64,000 bases of DNA, from positions 62,001-126,000 of the forward strand of contig NZ_VFPL01000001.1 of assembly GCF_006716645.1 (NCBI RefSeq), written 5' to 3'. This DNA is from Arcticibacter tournemirensis (GTDB taxonomy: Bacteria; Bacteroidota; Bacteroidia; Sphingobacteriales; Sphingobacteriaceae). Made by a program: the position numbers and the translations under genes. Positions 27,009 to 36,114 of the stretch are shown here, piece by piece. The stretch's first letter is position 1. Each line of letters opens with the position of its first letter. The notes under the pieces were generated by a model. The model did not search any database and was not told where the DNA came from. It worked only from the letters and a program-made list of their open reading frames with translations.

Positions 27009-27509
27009 TTACAAATTCTTAAGGTAAGAAACCTCTCCGTCGGGAGTAATTTTAACCACCATACTTTCCTCTTTATTTTTCAGACTTGCGAAGTAGATAG
27101 TACCATAATTCCTCTGCCCGCTTAAAAGGTATAAGCCAGAGTCGTTCTGACCATCGAAATCATAGCGAACTATCTCGTCAACAGAGTAATCAGCATAGAA
27201 CTTTTGTAAGCGGCTTTTACTAACAGCTGGCAACTTGTTGAAATCTACATACTGAGTAGTAGCAATATAATCGCCATTCAAATCAAAAAAAGCCGACATC
27301 TTCACACCGTCTAACGTAAATGAAGCTTTCTGGAATTGATTTGTAACTGTCCATTTAACATTGGCAGCACTCTGATATTTACTAAGGAAATTGTTCTCTG
27401 CAAAATAAGAAACTTCAGCATCCTTCTTTTCACTTTTGTTTTTATCATCTGCGTAACTCTTACCAGATAAAGCCAGAACTAAAAAGGCCAGGTAAAACAA
27501 CTTTTTCAT
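27009..27509 (-). CDS. Periplasmic PepSY-like protein
   Basis: A 166-residue protein with a clear signal peptide (cleavage near SYADD). The mature part reads as a small alpha/beta fold with two similar halves: FLSKYQSAANVKWTVTNQ... and the C-terminal MVVKITPDGEVSYLKNL. This resembles the PepSY-like (BLIP-like) domains common in secreted Bacteroidota proteins. The function is unknown. Its own terminator lies just downstream. Confidence 0.6.
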   Translation of the reverse strand: MKKLFYLAFLVLALSGKSYADDKNKSEKKDAEVSYFAENNFLSKYQSAANVKWTVTNQFQKASFTLDGVKMSAFFDLNGDYIATTQYVDFNKLPAVSKSRLQKFYADYSVDEIVRYDFDGQNDSGLYLLSGQRNYGTIYFASLKNKEESMVVKITPDGEVSYLKNL

Positions 27510-27814
27510 ATCACTTATTTTTTATTTCAGCAACAAAAGTATAAAATTATTAAGTAATGCTAAAATAATTATTAATTTTTATGAAATTATCATAATAAAT
27601 AGCCTGTTTTATTAAAAAATTTAACAAGAGGCAATTTTTTGATATTTAGATTTAGAATTTCTTAAAAGCCACGGTAGAGACGGATACGCCCAAATACTAT
27701 TCTATCTAATGGTTTTTCATCATAGTTTTAAATAATTCTCTTTTTATAAATCCATACGGCAAATTATTTGTTAGAGTCCTACAAACATTCTACATAAACA
27801 ATTGAACAACAGCT
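27510..27814. other. A+T-rich intergenic region
   Basis: These 305 bases between divergent genes are very A+T-rich, with several TTTG-type words, so they should hold the promoters of both neighbours. I see no gene or stable hairpin. Confidence 0.5.
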
Positions 27815-28072
27815 ATGAAAACAAAAGCTTTTATTTTGCTGCTAAGTGCCGCACTCGGCATGGCAGCTTGCTCTTCAAGCAGGGAGGGTCAATCAGGAAC
27901 TGATGCAACCACAACCGACACGACGGGAACTGGAACAGGAACGGATACAGGAACCGGTACGGGAACGGACACAGGAACCGGTACGGGGACAGATACAGGA
28001 ACTGGTACGGGGACTGGTACCGATACGGGGACTGGTACGGGAACAGGTACAGATACCACCGGAACCAGATAA
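27815..28072 (+). CDS. Small lipoprotein with Gly-Thr-Asp repeats
   Basis: An 85-residue protein starting with a lipoprotein signal (lipobox GMAACSS, Cys19). From about residue 30 to the end it is almost only Gly, Thr and Asp in GTGTDTGT-type repeats. The DNA is correspondingly an imperfect tandem array of ACNGGNACNGG-like words. A promoter-bearing region lies upstream and a clear terminator just after the stop, which supports expression. The Asp-rich repeats may bind cations or act as a spacer; this is a guess. The antisense frame is also open but is a by-product of the repeats. Confidence 0.7.
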   Translation: MKTKAFILLLSAALGMAACSSSREGQSGTDATTTDTTGTGTGTDTGTGTGTDTGTGTGTDTGTGTGTGTDTGTGTGTGTDTTGTR

Positions 28073-28077
28073 TGTAA

Positions 28078-28112
28078 AAAAGGAGAGCCATACAAATATG
28101 AGTTCTCCTTTT
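28078..28112 (+). terminator. Terminator after the repeat lipoprotein
   Basis: AAAAGGAGA and TCTCCTTTT form a 9-bp perfect stem around a 17-nt loop. Confidence 0.75.
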
Positions 28113-28233
28113 ATCTTCTGTTCCTTCTACCTAATCCTTCTCAGATTCTTTCACCTTCAACATAAACGAAACAAGGCTGGCGCAATATTTGTAATAGGTT
28201 AAGCTCAATTGATTTCATTTAGACCGCATAACT

Positions 28234-29991
28234 ATGACAGCCATCCGGCGCTTTTTACTTTTTACAATACTTTTATTTTCTTCTGATTTTCTTCCAGCCC
28301 AGACCCGTAGTCCGTTTTTGGAACAAACCATTGCCCAGCGACGATGGGTGGATTCGGTATTTAATACCCTGAGCCGGAAAGAACGGATCGCCCAGCTATT
28401 CTTTGTAAGGGCTCATACTGACAGAGGTAAAGCGTTTGAAGACTCTGTTGCTTCATTAATTAAAAAAGGGAAAATTGGGGGGCTTGTATTTTTCCAGGGA
28501 GGCCCGGTAAGACAGCTGTCTTTAACCAAGCGTTATCAGGAAATAGCAAAAACGCCTTTATTAATTGCAATGGATGCTGAATGGGGCCTTGGTATGCGTC
28601 TTGACAGTACAATCTCTTACCCTTATCAAATGACCCTCGGCGCCATTCGCGATACGGGACTCATTTATCAGATGGGAGTTCAGATAGCAAAAGATTTTAA
28701 GCAGATGGGTATGCACATTAACTTTGCTCCGGTCGCAGATATTAACAACAATCCTAATAATCCAGTTATTGGTTACAGATCTTTTGGCGATAGTAAATAT
28801 AACGTGGCCGCGAAAACGCTTGCCTATATGAGAGGGATGCAGGATGAAGGAATTTTAGTAAGCATTAAGCATTTCCCCGGACATGGAGATACCAATGTTG
28901 ACTCTCACAAAGATCTTCCTACGCTTAATTTTTCAAGAGCGAGACTGGACTCCATTGAGCTATATCCCTTCCGGGAGCTAATCAAAGCGGGAGCCTCCGG
29001 CGTTATGGTGGCTCATATGAATATTCCCGCACTGGATAATACGCCCCATCTTCCTTCGACTCTTTCTGTGCCAATTGTTACCGGCCTTCTTAAAAACGAA
29101 CATCAGTTTAAAGGACTTATTATATCGGATGCTATGGAAATGAAAGGCGTTGTTAAATATTTCCCCAATGGAGAGGCAGATGTAAAAGCGATTATGGCGG
29201 GTAATGACATAATAGAACTATCAGAAGACACACGCCGGGCAATCAAGCTCACCAGAAAAGCAATACGTAAAGACCAAATAAGCTGGGATAGGATTAACGA
29301 AAGCGTAAGAAAAATATTAGCAGCAAAATACTGGGCAGGGCTTAATAGACCAATAAGCATCGACACTGCTGATCTGATTAAAAAACTGCACCGATCAGAG
29401 TCTGTGGCGTTAAATCAACGTCTATCGGATGCTTCGGTAACTGTTTTAAAAGGCGACAGTCTTTTGAGAAGCCTTGATCCAGCATCAAAGACGGCGGTTA
29501 TCAGTCTCGGCGTAACAGAAGTTAGCTTATTTCAAAAAGAACTAAAAAAGACGTTTTCTAACTCCACCAGCTTCGTCCTTTCAAAAATCGCTTCGTCGAG
29601 CGATATCACTGCCATGCTAAGGGAACTGCGAAAATACGACCAGATTATTCTTGCCGTCCATGACTACAGAAAACGGCCGCTTAGCAATCTCGACTATAAC
29701 AGCGAATTAAAGATCTTCATAGCAGAGCTTTCCAAGCTCAATACTGTGACCTGCGTATTTGCAAACCCTTACACCATTGCCGGCCTTCCCGGCATTGAGT
29801 CGAGCAAAAGCCTAATAGTAAACTACCAGAATAGCGAAGAAGAGCAACGTTCGGCAGTGAAGGTAATTTCAGGCCAAATGCAGGCAAATGGCCGCTTACC
29901 CGTTACGATCAATTCCTTTTTTAAATATGGCGACGGCATTGACTACTTTCCAGTTCCACGGGCGGTTACCGGACAGCTAACGGAGGATTAA
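28234..29991 (+). CDS. Secreted glycoside hydrolase family 3 protein (NagZ-like)
   Basis: After a signal peptide (cleavage near FLPAQT) comes a GH3 TIM-barrel with the NagZ-type signature KHFPGHGDT (residues 212-220) followed by DSH. The candidate nucleophile Asp is in LIISDAMEMKG (about Asp299). This points to a beta-N-acetylhexosaminidase acting on wall or chitin fragments in the periplasm. About 210 residues follow the barrel, matching a GH3 C-terminal alpha/beta domain. The C-terminal serine beta-lactamase-like domain that many Bacteroidota homologues carry is absent here. Confidence 0.9.
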   Translation: MTAIRRFLLFTILLFSSDFLPAQTRSPFLEQTIAQRRWVDSVFNTLSRKERIAQLFFVRAHTDRGKAFEDSVASLIKKGKIGGLVFFQGGPVRQLSLTKRYQEIAKTPLLIAMDAEWGLGMRLDSTISYPYQMTLGAIRDTGLIYQMGVQIAKDFKQMGMHINFAPVADINNNPNNPVIGYRSFGDSKYNVAAKTLAYMRGMQDEGILVSIKHFPGHGDTNVDSHKDLPTLNFSRARLDSIELYPFRELIKAGASGVMVAHMNIPALDNTPHLPSTLSVPIVTGLLKNEHQFKGLIISDAMEMKGVVKYFPNGEADVKAIMAGNDIIELSEDTRRAIKLTRKAIRKDQISWDRINESVRKILAAKYWAGLNRPISIDTADLIKKLHRSESVALNQRLSDASVTVLKGDSLLRSLDPASKTAVISLGVTEVSLFQKELKKTFSNSTSFVLSKIASSSDITAMLRELRKYDQIILAVHDYRKRPLSNLDYNSELKIFIAELSKLNTVTCVFANPYTIAGLPGIESSKSLIVNYQNSEEEQRSAVKVISGQMQANGRLPVTINSFFKYGDGIDYFPVPRAVTGQLTED

Positions 29992-29999
29992 AATCCTCC
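29982..29999. terminator. Hairpin shared by two convergent stop codons
   Basis: GGAGGAT-TAAA-ATCCTCC is a perfect 7-bp stem. The GH3 stop (29989-29991) is in the loop and the stop of the convergent gene (29988-29990) overlaps it, so the hairpin is built partly from coding sequence of both genes. Confidence 0.55.
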
Positions 30000-32843
30000 C
30001 GGCGGCCCACCTTCCGGCCTGAAGCCCCCTTCGCGCCTTCTTTCACCATCTCTACCTCCCGGACCACGATCTGACTGATTTACCCCGCCAAACCTGTTCA
30101 GTCGGTAGGCAAATGAAAACATGAAATACCGCGTCAGACGGTTGGTGCTTGATTCCATATACGTTCCGCTTTCAGAAGTGGAGGCTGTAACATTACGCGC
30201 CTCGTTTAACAGGTCGTAACCCTGAAACCTTAGTCTGCCCCTGCGGTTAAAAAACTGCTTCTCCAGGTAGGTATTAATTATAAATGGATTGGAGGTAATG
30301 GAGCTGCTGTAGCCCTTATTTATATTCTTACTCCCATCAAATCCGAAAATGAAAGTCTTCAGAAAATATATTCTTGCATTGAGATCAAGCGTCCAGGTAG
30401 TATTCTTTGTATCAAAGTTTGTAGGTAAAGAATAATTTACCCATGAATGCCTGTACGAAGTACCGGGAGTAATATCGATATTCTCATTGGGATTTATTTG
30501 CATTCGCAGACCCTGCGAAAGCGACCAGGTCTTACCTATATTCTTGAGGTTATCGTTATATGAAACATCATTGGTATAATTGGCTGAGCCATTTAACCGC
30601 AAGGTATATTTTCGCTCAGAGAAAGGTTTGGACCATGAGTAAAATCCGTTAGCCGCATAGTAACCGTCCACATTCAGATATTGGGTTTCCTGAATGAGAT
30701 TATAACTTGTGCCTGTTGCTGTTATCACTGGCAACTGGTATCTGACAAGGTTACTTGTAATCCGGTCGTTTATAATATTTCCTCCCAGGCCCACTATGAA
30801 GAACGTGCCGGCAGCCGGATCAAAATTATTATACCGAATACTTATAGTCTGGTTAAATGCAGACTTAAGATCTGGATTACCCACAATCGGCCTTTGCGGA
30901 TTACTCAAATCTACCACAGGCTGGATCTGGTTGTAGCTTGGCTCGCTACTCCTTCCTGAGTAATTGATATTAAGCGATCGCGATTTTGCAAAATTGTAAA
31001 CGAACCTTGCATTGGGAAAAAAGTTGAAGTTTTTCCTTCTTACCCCCACATCATTGCTTTCTGAGTATCCTTCAAGCAAAGAAGGCTGAGCTGAAACACC
31101 GACTGAAAAATTATAAAGCTTTTCACGATCATACCGGTAGCTTAATCCGAAACGGTTGGTGGTAAAAGAATAATCAAAAACGTTACTTAATGAATCTACC
31201 GGAACATACCCCCCCGAGCCATCAAGTTCTGTAATCCTGCTGTTATCATATGAAGAACGATTATAATTATATGATAGATCGATCCTTGAATATATTCCTA
31301 TAGGTTCGCTGTAAGTAACATTCGTCTCAGTATTAAACCGCTCATTATTGGTATAAATACGTCGGTTTGATACGGAATCGGTATATAAATTTAAGTCCTC
31401 CCGATTATAAAAGCGAAATTCGTCTTCTGCATCCTGATCGTTTTTGGTATTCGAATTATTGACAGAAAAACTCACTGAAAGATTTCTGCCCCGCTTAACA
31501 AAACGATGATTATAAAGAAGGTCACCTCCTATCGCCGGAGATCGTGAATCGGATAAAGATTGAGTATTTTGATCCTGTTTAGATCGCTCCATAATTACCG
31601 AAGTGTTATAGCTGTCGGAATTAGTACTGTTGTAATTAAATGACGGAGAGACCTTCAGGTAATTAAGCGAATCAATTTTGTATTCAAGATTAAAGTTGAG
31701 ACGATGGCTATTATTGATACTGTTCGAATTTCTGATAGAAGAATTAGACACAGAGAATGTTGTATCGCGACCTGACGTTTGAGTTAAGCTGTTTTGGTAG
31801 GTATCGGTATTCCTGTTTTGAATACTGTAGCTTCCGTAAATACTTACTTTCTTACTGAGCTCGTCACGGAAGTTCAGGCCGCCGGCTTTCGTGTCGGTAA
31901 TACCGGATCCACCACCGCCACCAACACCGCCACTACGAAATCTACCTCCCCGCTGATTGCCTCCCCCAGCAAAATCAAATAACGAAGCGTTGGTATTATT
32001 TAAATTAATAAGACCGGAAAGCTGCCTATCATTGTCCATTAACTGAACCATACCGGAAAGCTGATATCGTCCATCGTTTTGAACATTCGTATTTGTACCA
32101 CTTCTGGCGTCACCTCCGCCGCCAGCTATGACGTTAGCAATTACACCTTTATTCCGGTTAGGACTTATTGTAATGTTCAGAATTTTATCAGGATCGCTGT
32201 CCCTTATCCCGCTTGCATTCGCCTGGTCTCCATAATCGTCAACGATCTGAATCTTTTCTATTATTTCTGCAGGAAGGTTTTGGGTAGCCGTCTTTAAATC
32301 ACCGTCAAAGAAATCTTTTCCATTCACGCGCACCCTGGTAATGCTTTTTCCCTGGGTAGTTACATTTCCATCTTTGTCTACCTCTACCCCCGGCAACTTT
32401 TTAATTACATCTTCTACTACCGAATTTTCTCTCACAGGATAATCGCTGGCCCTGTACTCAACTGTATCTTCTTTAATTGTTACAGGTGCAGTGCCTGAAA
32501 CGATAACCTCGTTCAGCAAATTACTTTGGCTTTTAAGTGTTATAGGGTCCAGTTTTAAAGGGCTAGTGGCATTTTTAAACAGATATCTTTGATTGAATCC
32601 CCGATAACCAAGACTGGTTACACTCAGCAGAAACTGGGATGACTGAACATTTCTGAATACAAACTTGCCGTCAACGTCTGTACGTGTAAAAAGGGAATCT
32701 TTAGATGATATTAGTTTTACGGTTGCTGCTATTACACTGTTTCCGGTGGAATCTTTTATTGTTCCGCTTACTTCGCGGCCTACCTGGCCATAGATTAAAG
32801 CAGGAGCCCCCAGAAACAACAGTAAAGCGATTAAATTCTTCAT
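29988..32843 (-). CDS. Large outer-membrane beta-barrel protein, TonB-dependent receptor type
   Basis: The 951-residue product has a signal peptide, a carboxypeptidase-like regulatory domain (about residues 23-105) and a plug-like domain (about 110-230; EDVIKKLPGVEVDKDGNVTTQG). A long barrel rich in Asn, Ser and Tyr follows. A Gly-rich loop (FAGGGNQRGGRFRSGGVGG) lies near residue 300. The C-terminus ends in a Gly/Pro/Arg-rich tail (EGGFRPEGGPPGGF) and not in the usual terminal aromatic strand, as in several proteins of this family. The ligand is unknown. It overlaps the convergent GH3 gene by 4 nt. Confidence 0.87.
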   Translation of the reverse strand: MKNLIALLLFLGAPALIYGQVGREVSGTIKDSTGNSVIAATVKLISSKDSLFTRTDVDGKFVFRNVQSSQFLLSVTSLGYRGFNQRYLFKNATSPLKLDPITLKSQSNLLNEVIVSGTAPVTIKEDTVEYRASDYPVRENSVVEDVIKKLPGVEVDKDGNVTTQGKSITRVRVNGKDFFDGDLKTATQNLPAEIIEKIQIVDDYGDQANASGIRDSDPDKILNITISPNRNKGVIANVIAGGGGDARSGTNTNVQNDGRYQLSGMVQLMDNDRQLSGLINLNNTNASLFDFAGGGNQRGGRFRSGGVGGGGGSGITDTKAGGLNFRDELSKKVSIYGSYSIQNRNTDTYQNSLTQTSGRDTTFSVSNSSIRNSNSINNSHRLNFNLEYKIDSLNYLKVSPSFNYNSTNSDSYNTSVIMERSKQDQNTQSLSDSRSPAIGGDLLYNHRFVKRGRNLSVSFSVNNSNTKNDQDAEDEFRFYNREDLNLYTDSVSNRRIYTNNERFNTETNVTYSEPIGIYSRIDLSYNYNRSSYDNSRITELDGSGGYVPVDSLSNVFDYSFTTNRFGLSYRYDREKLYNFSVGVSAQPSLLEGYSESNDVGVRRKNFNFFPNARFVYNFAKSRSLNINYSGRSSEPSYNQIQPVVDLSNPQRPIVGNPDLKSAFNQTISIRYNNFDPAAGTFFIVGLGGNIINDRITSNLVRYQLPVITATGTSYNLIQETQYLNVDGYYAANGFYSWSKPFSERKYTLRLNGSANYTNDVSYNDNLKNIGKTWSLSQGLRMQINPNENIDITPGTSYRHSWVNYSLPTNFDTKNTTWTLDLNARIYFLKTFIFGFDGSKNINKGYSSSITSNPFIINTYLEKQFFNRRGRLRFQGYDLLNEARNVTASTSESGTYMESSTNRLTRYFMFSFAYRLNRFGGVNQSDRGPGGRDGERRREGGFRPEGGPPGGF

Positions 32844-33023
32844 ATTATGTATTGGACTAATTGTGTGTGCGTTTAGCGTTACAGTAAGACAGAGATTATG
32901 GCTCCAAGTTTAAAACTTATTTTCACCGTTTAGCAATAAAGATACTTACAGGCCTGATATTGCGACGAACGATTCTATTTTAATGCTGAACCTGTTTTTG
33001 CCAGTGACTGATATACAACAAAA

Positions 33024-33067
33024 TAGACTCTTAGTATCGCTCGTTTATGAACAATACTAAGAGTCTA
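33024..33067 (-). terminator. Terminator after pepT
   Basis: TAGACTCTTAGTAT and its exact complement form a 14-bp stem around a 16-nt loop. On the minus strand it is followed by TTTTG. The rest of the 316-base interval between pepT and the receptor gene shows no other feature. Confidence 0.7.
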
Positions 33068-33159
33068 TGCATTCTATTGTAACAATATTTATACAAAAAA
33101 CGGTAGCCCTATGATATCAATAAGACCGATACCCGGGGTTTCTTTTTAATCTGGTTGCC

Positions 33160-34416
33160 TTAAAGAGTTAGCTCTTCCCAGACAATTGCGATATTAACTA
33201 TAGTTTCCACAGCCTTCTGCATATCCTGTACAGATACCCACTCCTGCTTTCCATGAAAGGCGTGCTCACCCGCAAAAATATTAGGACAGGGCAAGCCCAT
33301 AAATGATAAACGTGATCCGTCTGTGCCTCCGCGGATACTCTGCCGCTTCGGTTGCAGGCCGGCTCTTCGTATCGCTTCTTCAGCAAACCGGATAACATCC
33401 GGATGATCGTCCAGTACCAGCTTCATGTTCCGGTATTGTTCTTTTACCTCCAGAGTAAACGATGAATTGGGATAGCCTTCCAATACTTCCTCCGCAATTG
33501 CTTTCAGTATTCGCTCGTGATTCACGAGTTCTTTTTCATCAAAGTCTCGCAGAATAAACTCAACACTTGCCTCTTCAACTGTTCCCCGTATAGCGACAGG
33601 ATGGATAAAACCTTCTTTATCGCTGGTACTTTCAGGCGAAAGCCGATCTTTAGGAAGGAAGGATACGATCTCAGATACTATTTTGAGCGCACTTTCCATA
33701 TTTCCCTTGGCAAATCCGGGATGAGCGCTCACCCCCTTAACCTTAAGCAGCGCATAATCTGCAGAAAATGTTTCATTCTCCACAGAACCACAGGTTTCGC
33801 CATCCACGGTATAAGCATATTTTGCTCCCAGCTTCTCCAGATTGACCTTATCCACACCACGGCCGATTTCTTCGTCAGGGGTAAACAGCAGCCTGATCGT
33901 GCCATGTTTAATCTCAGGATGGCTGATAAGAAAATTCGCGGCGTCCATAATCTCGGCTAAGCCTGCTTTATTATCAGCTCCCAGAAGAGTTGTACCACTG
34001 GCTGTGATGATATCATTGCCCATCTGACTCCTAAGATCCGGATGATCTTTAAGCCTTAATACCTGCGCAGGATCATCGGGCAAAATCAAATCCTGCTTCT
34101 GGTAATTCCTGTGAATAAGAGGGACGACACCAGCTCCGCTGCAATCAGGGGAGGTATCCATATGCGAGCAAAAGCAAATCACAGGCACATCTTTTTCTGT
34201 CGTTGAAGGAACGGTAGCATAAACGTACCCATATTCATCCAGTTCAGCATCGGCAATTCCCATCTGCTGAAGTTCTTCAACCAGCAACCGGCCCAGGTTC
34301 TTTTGTTTTTCTGTAGATGGCGTGGTTTCGGAATAGGGATCAGATTGAGTATCTATAGTTACATACTTCATAAACCTATCCAAAACAGTAAACGAATAAT
34401 TCTTTATGTTGTCCAT
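33160..34416 (-). CDS. pepT: Peptidase T (tripeptidase)
   Basis: PepT is a dizinc M20 aminopeptidase that releases the N-terminal residue of tripeptides in the cytoplasm. Metal-site motifs are seen in order: CSHMDTSPD, GADNKAGLAEI, FTPDEEIGRG, TVDGETCG and GTDGSRLSFMG, followed by NIFAGEHAFHGKQEW. The length (418 aa) is typical. The gene is transcribed alone and ends at a strong hairpin. Confidence 0.96.
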   Translation of the reverse strand: MDNIKNYSFTVLDRFMKYVTIDTQSDPYSETTPSTEKQKNLGRLLVEELQQMGIADAELDEYGYVYATVPSTTEKDVPVICFCSHMDTSPDCSGAGVVPLIHRNYQKQDLILPDDPAQVLRLKDHPDLRSQMGNDIITASGTTLLGADNKAGLAEIMDAANFLISHPEIKHGTIRLLFTPDEEIGRGVDKVNLEKLGAKYAYTVDGETCGSVENETFSADYALLKVKGVSAHPGFAKGNMESALKIVSEIVSFLPKDRLSPESTSDKEGFIHPVAIRGTVEEASVEFILRDFDEKELVNHERILKAIAEEVLEGYPNSSFTLEVKEQYRNMKLVLDDHPDVIRFAEEAIRRAGLQPKRQSIRGGTDGSRLSFMGLPCPNIFAGEHAFHGKQEWVSVQDMQKAVETIVNIAIVWEELTL

Positions 34417-34504
34417 TGTGAATCCAGTTTTATAATAGTATGTAAAAGTACGGATTGAAAACCGGGTTTAAAATTGCCATTCATTTTTCGTACTTTTCGG
34501 CCTT

Positions 34505-35110
34505 ATGCAAGAATTTATCAGTCAAACACCGGTAGCTAGTATCATATTTATATTTACATTAGTAACAAGTATATATGCCTTCTCAAATCCGGGCATTTAT
34601 GGAAAGTTCATGTTGCATCCTTACAGCGTAAGCCGGGGATCGCGTATTTATTCCATCTTTACAAGCGGGCTGATACATCAGGACTGGGGACATTTATTCT
34701 TCAATATGTTATCCTATTACTTTTTTGCTTTTCAGCTCGAAAGAATGATAGGGCACTGGCAATTTGGTGTCCTGTATATTGTCAGCCTGGCCTTAAGCGA
34801 CTTAAGTACTATTTTAAAGCATAAAGATCATTATGGGTATAACAGCCTGGGAGCATCCGGCGCTGTCTCTGCCGTGGTATTCAGCTTTATTCTTTTCAAT
34901 CCAGGCGCAACCCTTTTTGTATTTTTCATTCCGATGAATGCAGTATTATTCGGCGTTGCGTATCTTTTCTATAGTGCCTATGCATCACGTCAGTCGAGCC
35001 ATATTAATCATGACGCTCATTTTTTTGGCGCCCTTTCGGGTATAATTATTACCATCATTCTATACCCCCAGATCGTAGCGTATTTCATCAGGCAGCTAGG
35101 CTTAGGATAA
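34505..35110 (+). CDS. Rhomboid-family intramembrane serine protease
   Basis: The 201-residue protein has six hydrophobic segments. The catalytic Ser is in LGASGAVSA (Ser118) and the catalytic His in NHDAHFFGALSG (His172); the oxyanion Asn is in HLFFNML (Asn67). Rhomboids cut membrane proteins within the bilayer. The substrate is unknown. A TACTTTTC element shortly before the ATG may be its promoter. Confidence 0.92.
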   Translation: MQEFISQTPVASIIFIFTLVTSIYAFSNPGIYGKFMLHPYSVSRGSRIYSIFTSGLIHQDWGHLFFNMLSYYFFAFQLERMIGHWQFGVLYIVSLALSDLSTILKHKDHYGYNSLGASGAVSAVVFSFILFNPGATLFVFFIPMNAVLFGVAYLFYSAYASRQSSHINHDAHFFGALSGIIITIILYPQIVAYFIRQLGLG

Positions 35111-35117
35111 GCAAAAA

Positions 35118-36041
35118 TCAAAGGAAACTGAGCGGGTTGTCGGGATCCTTGATAATTTCAAATAAGGTATAGCCCCACGGTTTCCAAAAGTTCTCGAGGA
35201 CTTGCGCGTATGTTTTCACCTGCCATTCGTCATAAACCGGTTTACTTGCAATCCGAAGCGGCATCGCCTCGATATACATCGATTCTGCAGTTGACAATAC
35301 AGAGTACTCGGGCAGCCGGTTAAACAGATATGCTGAATAAAAGAACCGCGCACAGATTTCTTCGAACTGAACGGGTTCAAGTACAGAATCTTTAGTCTTT
35401 GCCAAAGCCTCACGATGATAAAAGGCGCTTTCTCCATTGTCCTGCAAACAAACAATAAAACCGAAATCATTCATTCTCAGTGAAAATACCAGGGTATTAA
35501 TTTCGTCGCGGTAAATGAATGTATCAGCAGGATTATTTACCGGAAACACGCGAATCGTCCACGGAAGAACGCCTTCAAACTCAACCGGCCGGATAAGTGA
35601 CTGAAGCATCAGGTGCAGGTTTCCGAACTTATGCATTAGTCCCTGCGAAAAGTTAAACTGCTCGCCCATCGCTTTCTGCTGGCGCATGCCCGCCCTCACC
35701 TCGTAATGGATCATGCCGTATACCTGTTTGGCAGTCCATTGAAAAAGTTTTATTTCATCAAGTTCCTTAACCGACTGGTAGCCGGAATTGAACGCCTGCT
35801 CAATCTCTTCCTCCAGGTTATTAACCGACTCCAAAGTCTCCGAAGAAACTGGTATGCTGATATCATTGTATGTCACAACCGACTCATCCAGCATTTTAAA
35901 TGGTTTATCCGCCAGATGAAACTGCTTCATCATCCACTGAGGAAAAACATTTAATTGACGCTCTGCTGGCAGGCCAGTTAAAAAGCATATTCTCTCACTA
36001 AAATCGAAATGCTCAAATGGACGAAAAAGAGGGGAATTCAT
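35118..36041 (-). CDS. Conserved Bacteroidota protein of unknown function
   Basis: A 307-residue protein without a signal peptide or membrane segment. Notable parts are RICFLTGLPAERQLNVFPQW near the N-terminus, and a helical middle with YGMIHYEVRAG and HKFGNLHLMLQSLI. The C-terminal part contains PWTIRVF, YRDEINTLVFSLRM and FEEICARFFYSAYLFNRLPEY. I recall similar uncharacterised proteins in related genomes but know no function. The ATG follows a TACCTTTG promoter element by 4 nt, which suggests a leaderless message. Confidence 0.75.
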   Translation of the reverse strand: MNSPLFRPFEHFDFSERICFLTGLPAERQLNVFPQWMMKQFHLADKPFKMLDESVVTYNDISIPVSSETLESVNNLEEEIEQAFNSGYQSVKELDEIKLFQWTAKQVYGMIHYEVRAGMRQQKAMGEQFNFSQGLMHKFGNLHLMLQSLIRPVEFEGVLPWTIRVFPVNNPADTFIYRDEINTLVFSLRMNDFGFIVCLQDNGESAFYHREALAKTKDSVLEPVQFEEICARFFYSAYLFNRLPEYSVLSTAESMYIEAMPLRIASKPVYDEWQVKTYAQVLENFWKPWGYTLFEIIKDPDNPLSFL

Positions 36042-36045
36042 TTAA

Positions 36046-36053
36046 CAAAGGTA
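36046..36053 (-). promoter_or_regulatory. -7 element directly before the gene at 36041
   Basis: On the minus strand TACCTTTG fits TAnnTTTG exactly and ends 4 nt before the ATG. Confidence 0.5.
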
Positions 36054-36114
36054 AAAGCTTAAAACAAAAAGAAGAATGCTCTTTTAATATCTTAAAACAG
36101 CACTCTCCGCACCG

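Noticed and set aside
27831-28095. Antisense open frames across the Gly-Thr-Asp lipoprotein
   Set aside because: They arise because the repeat lacks stop codons in all frames; no start signal or sensible protein.
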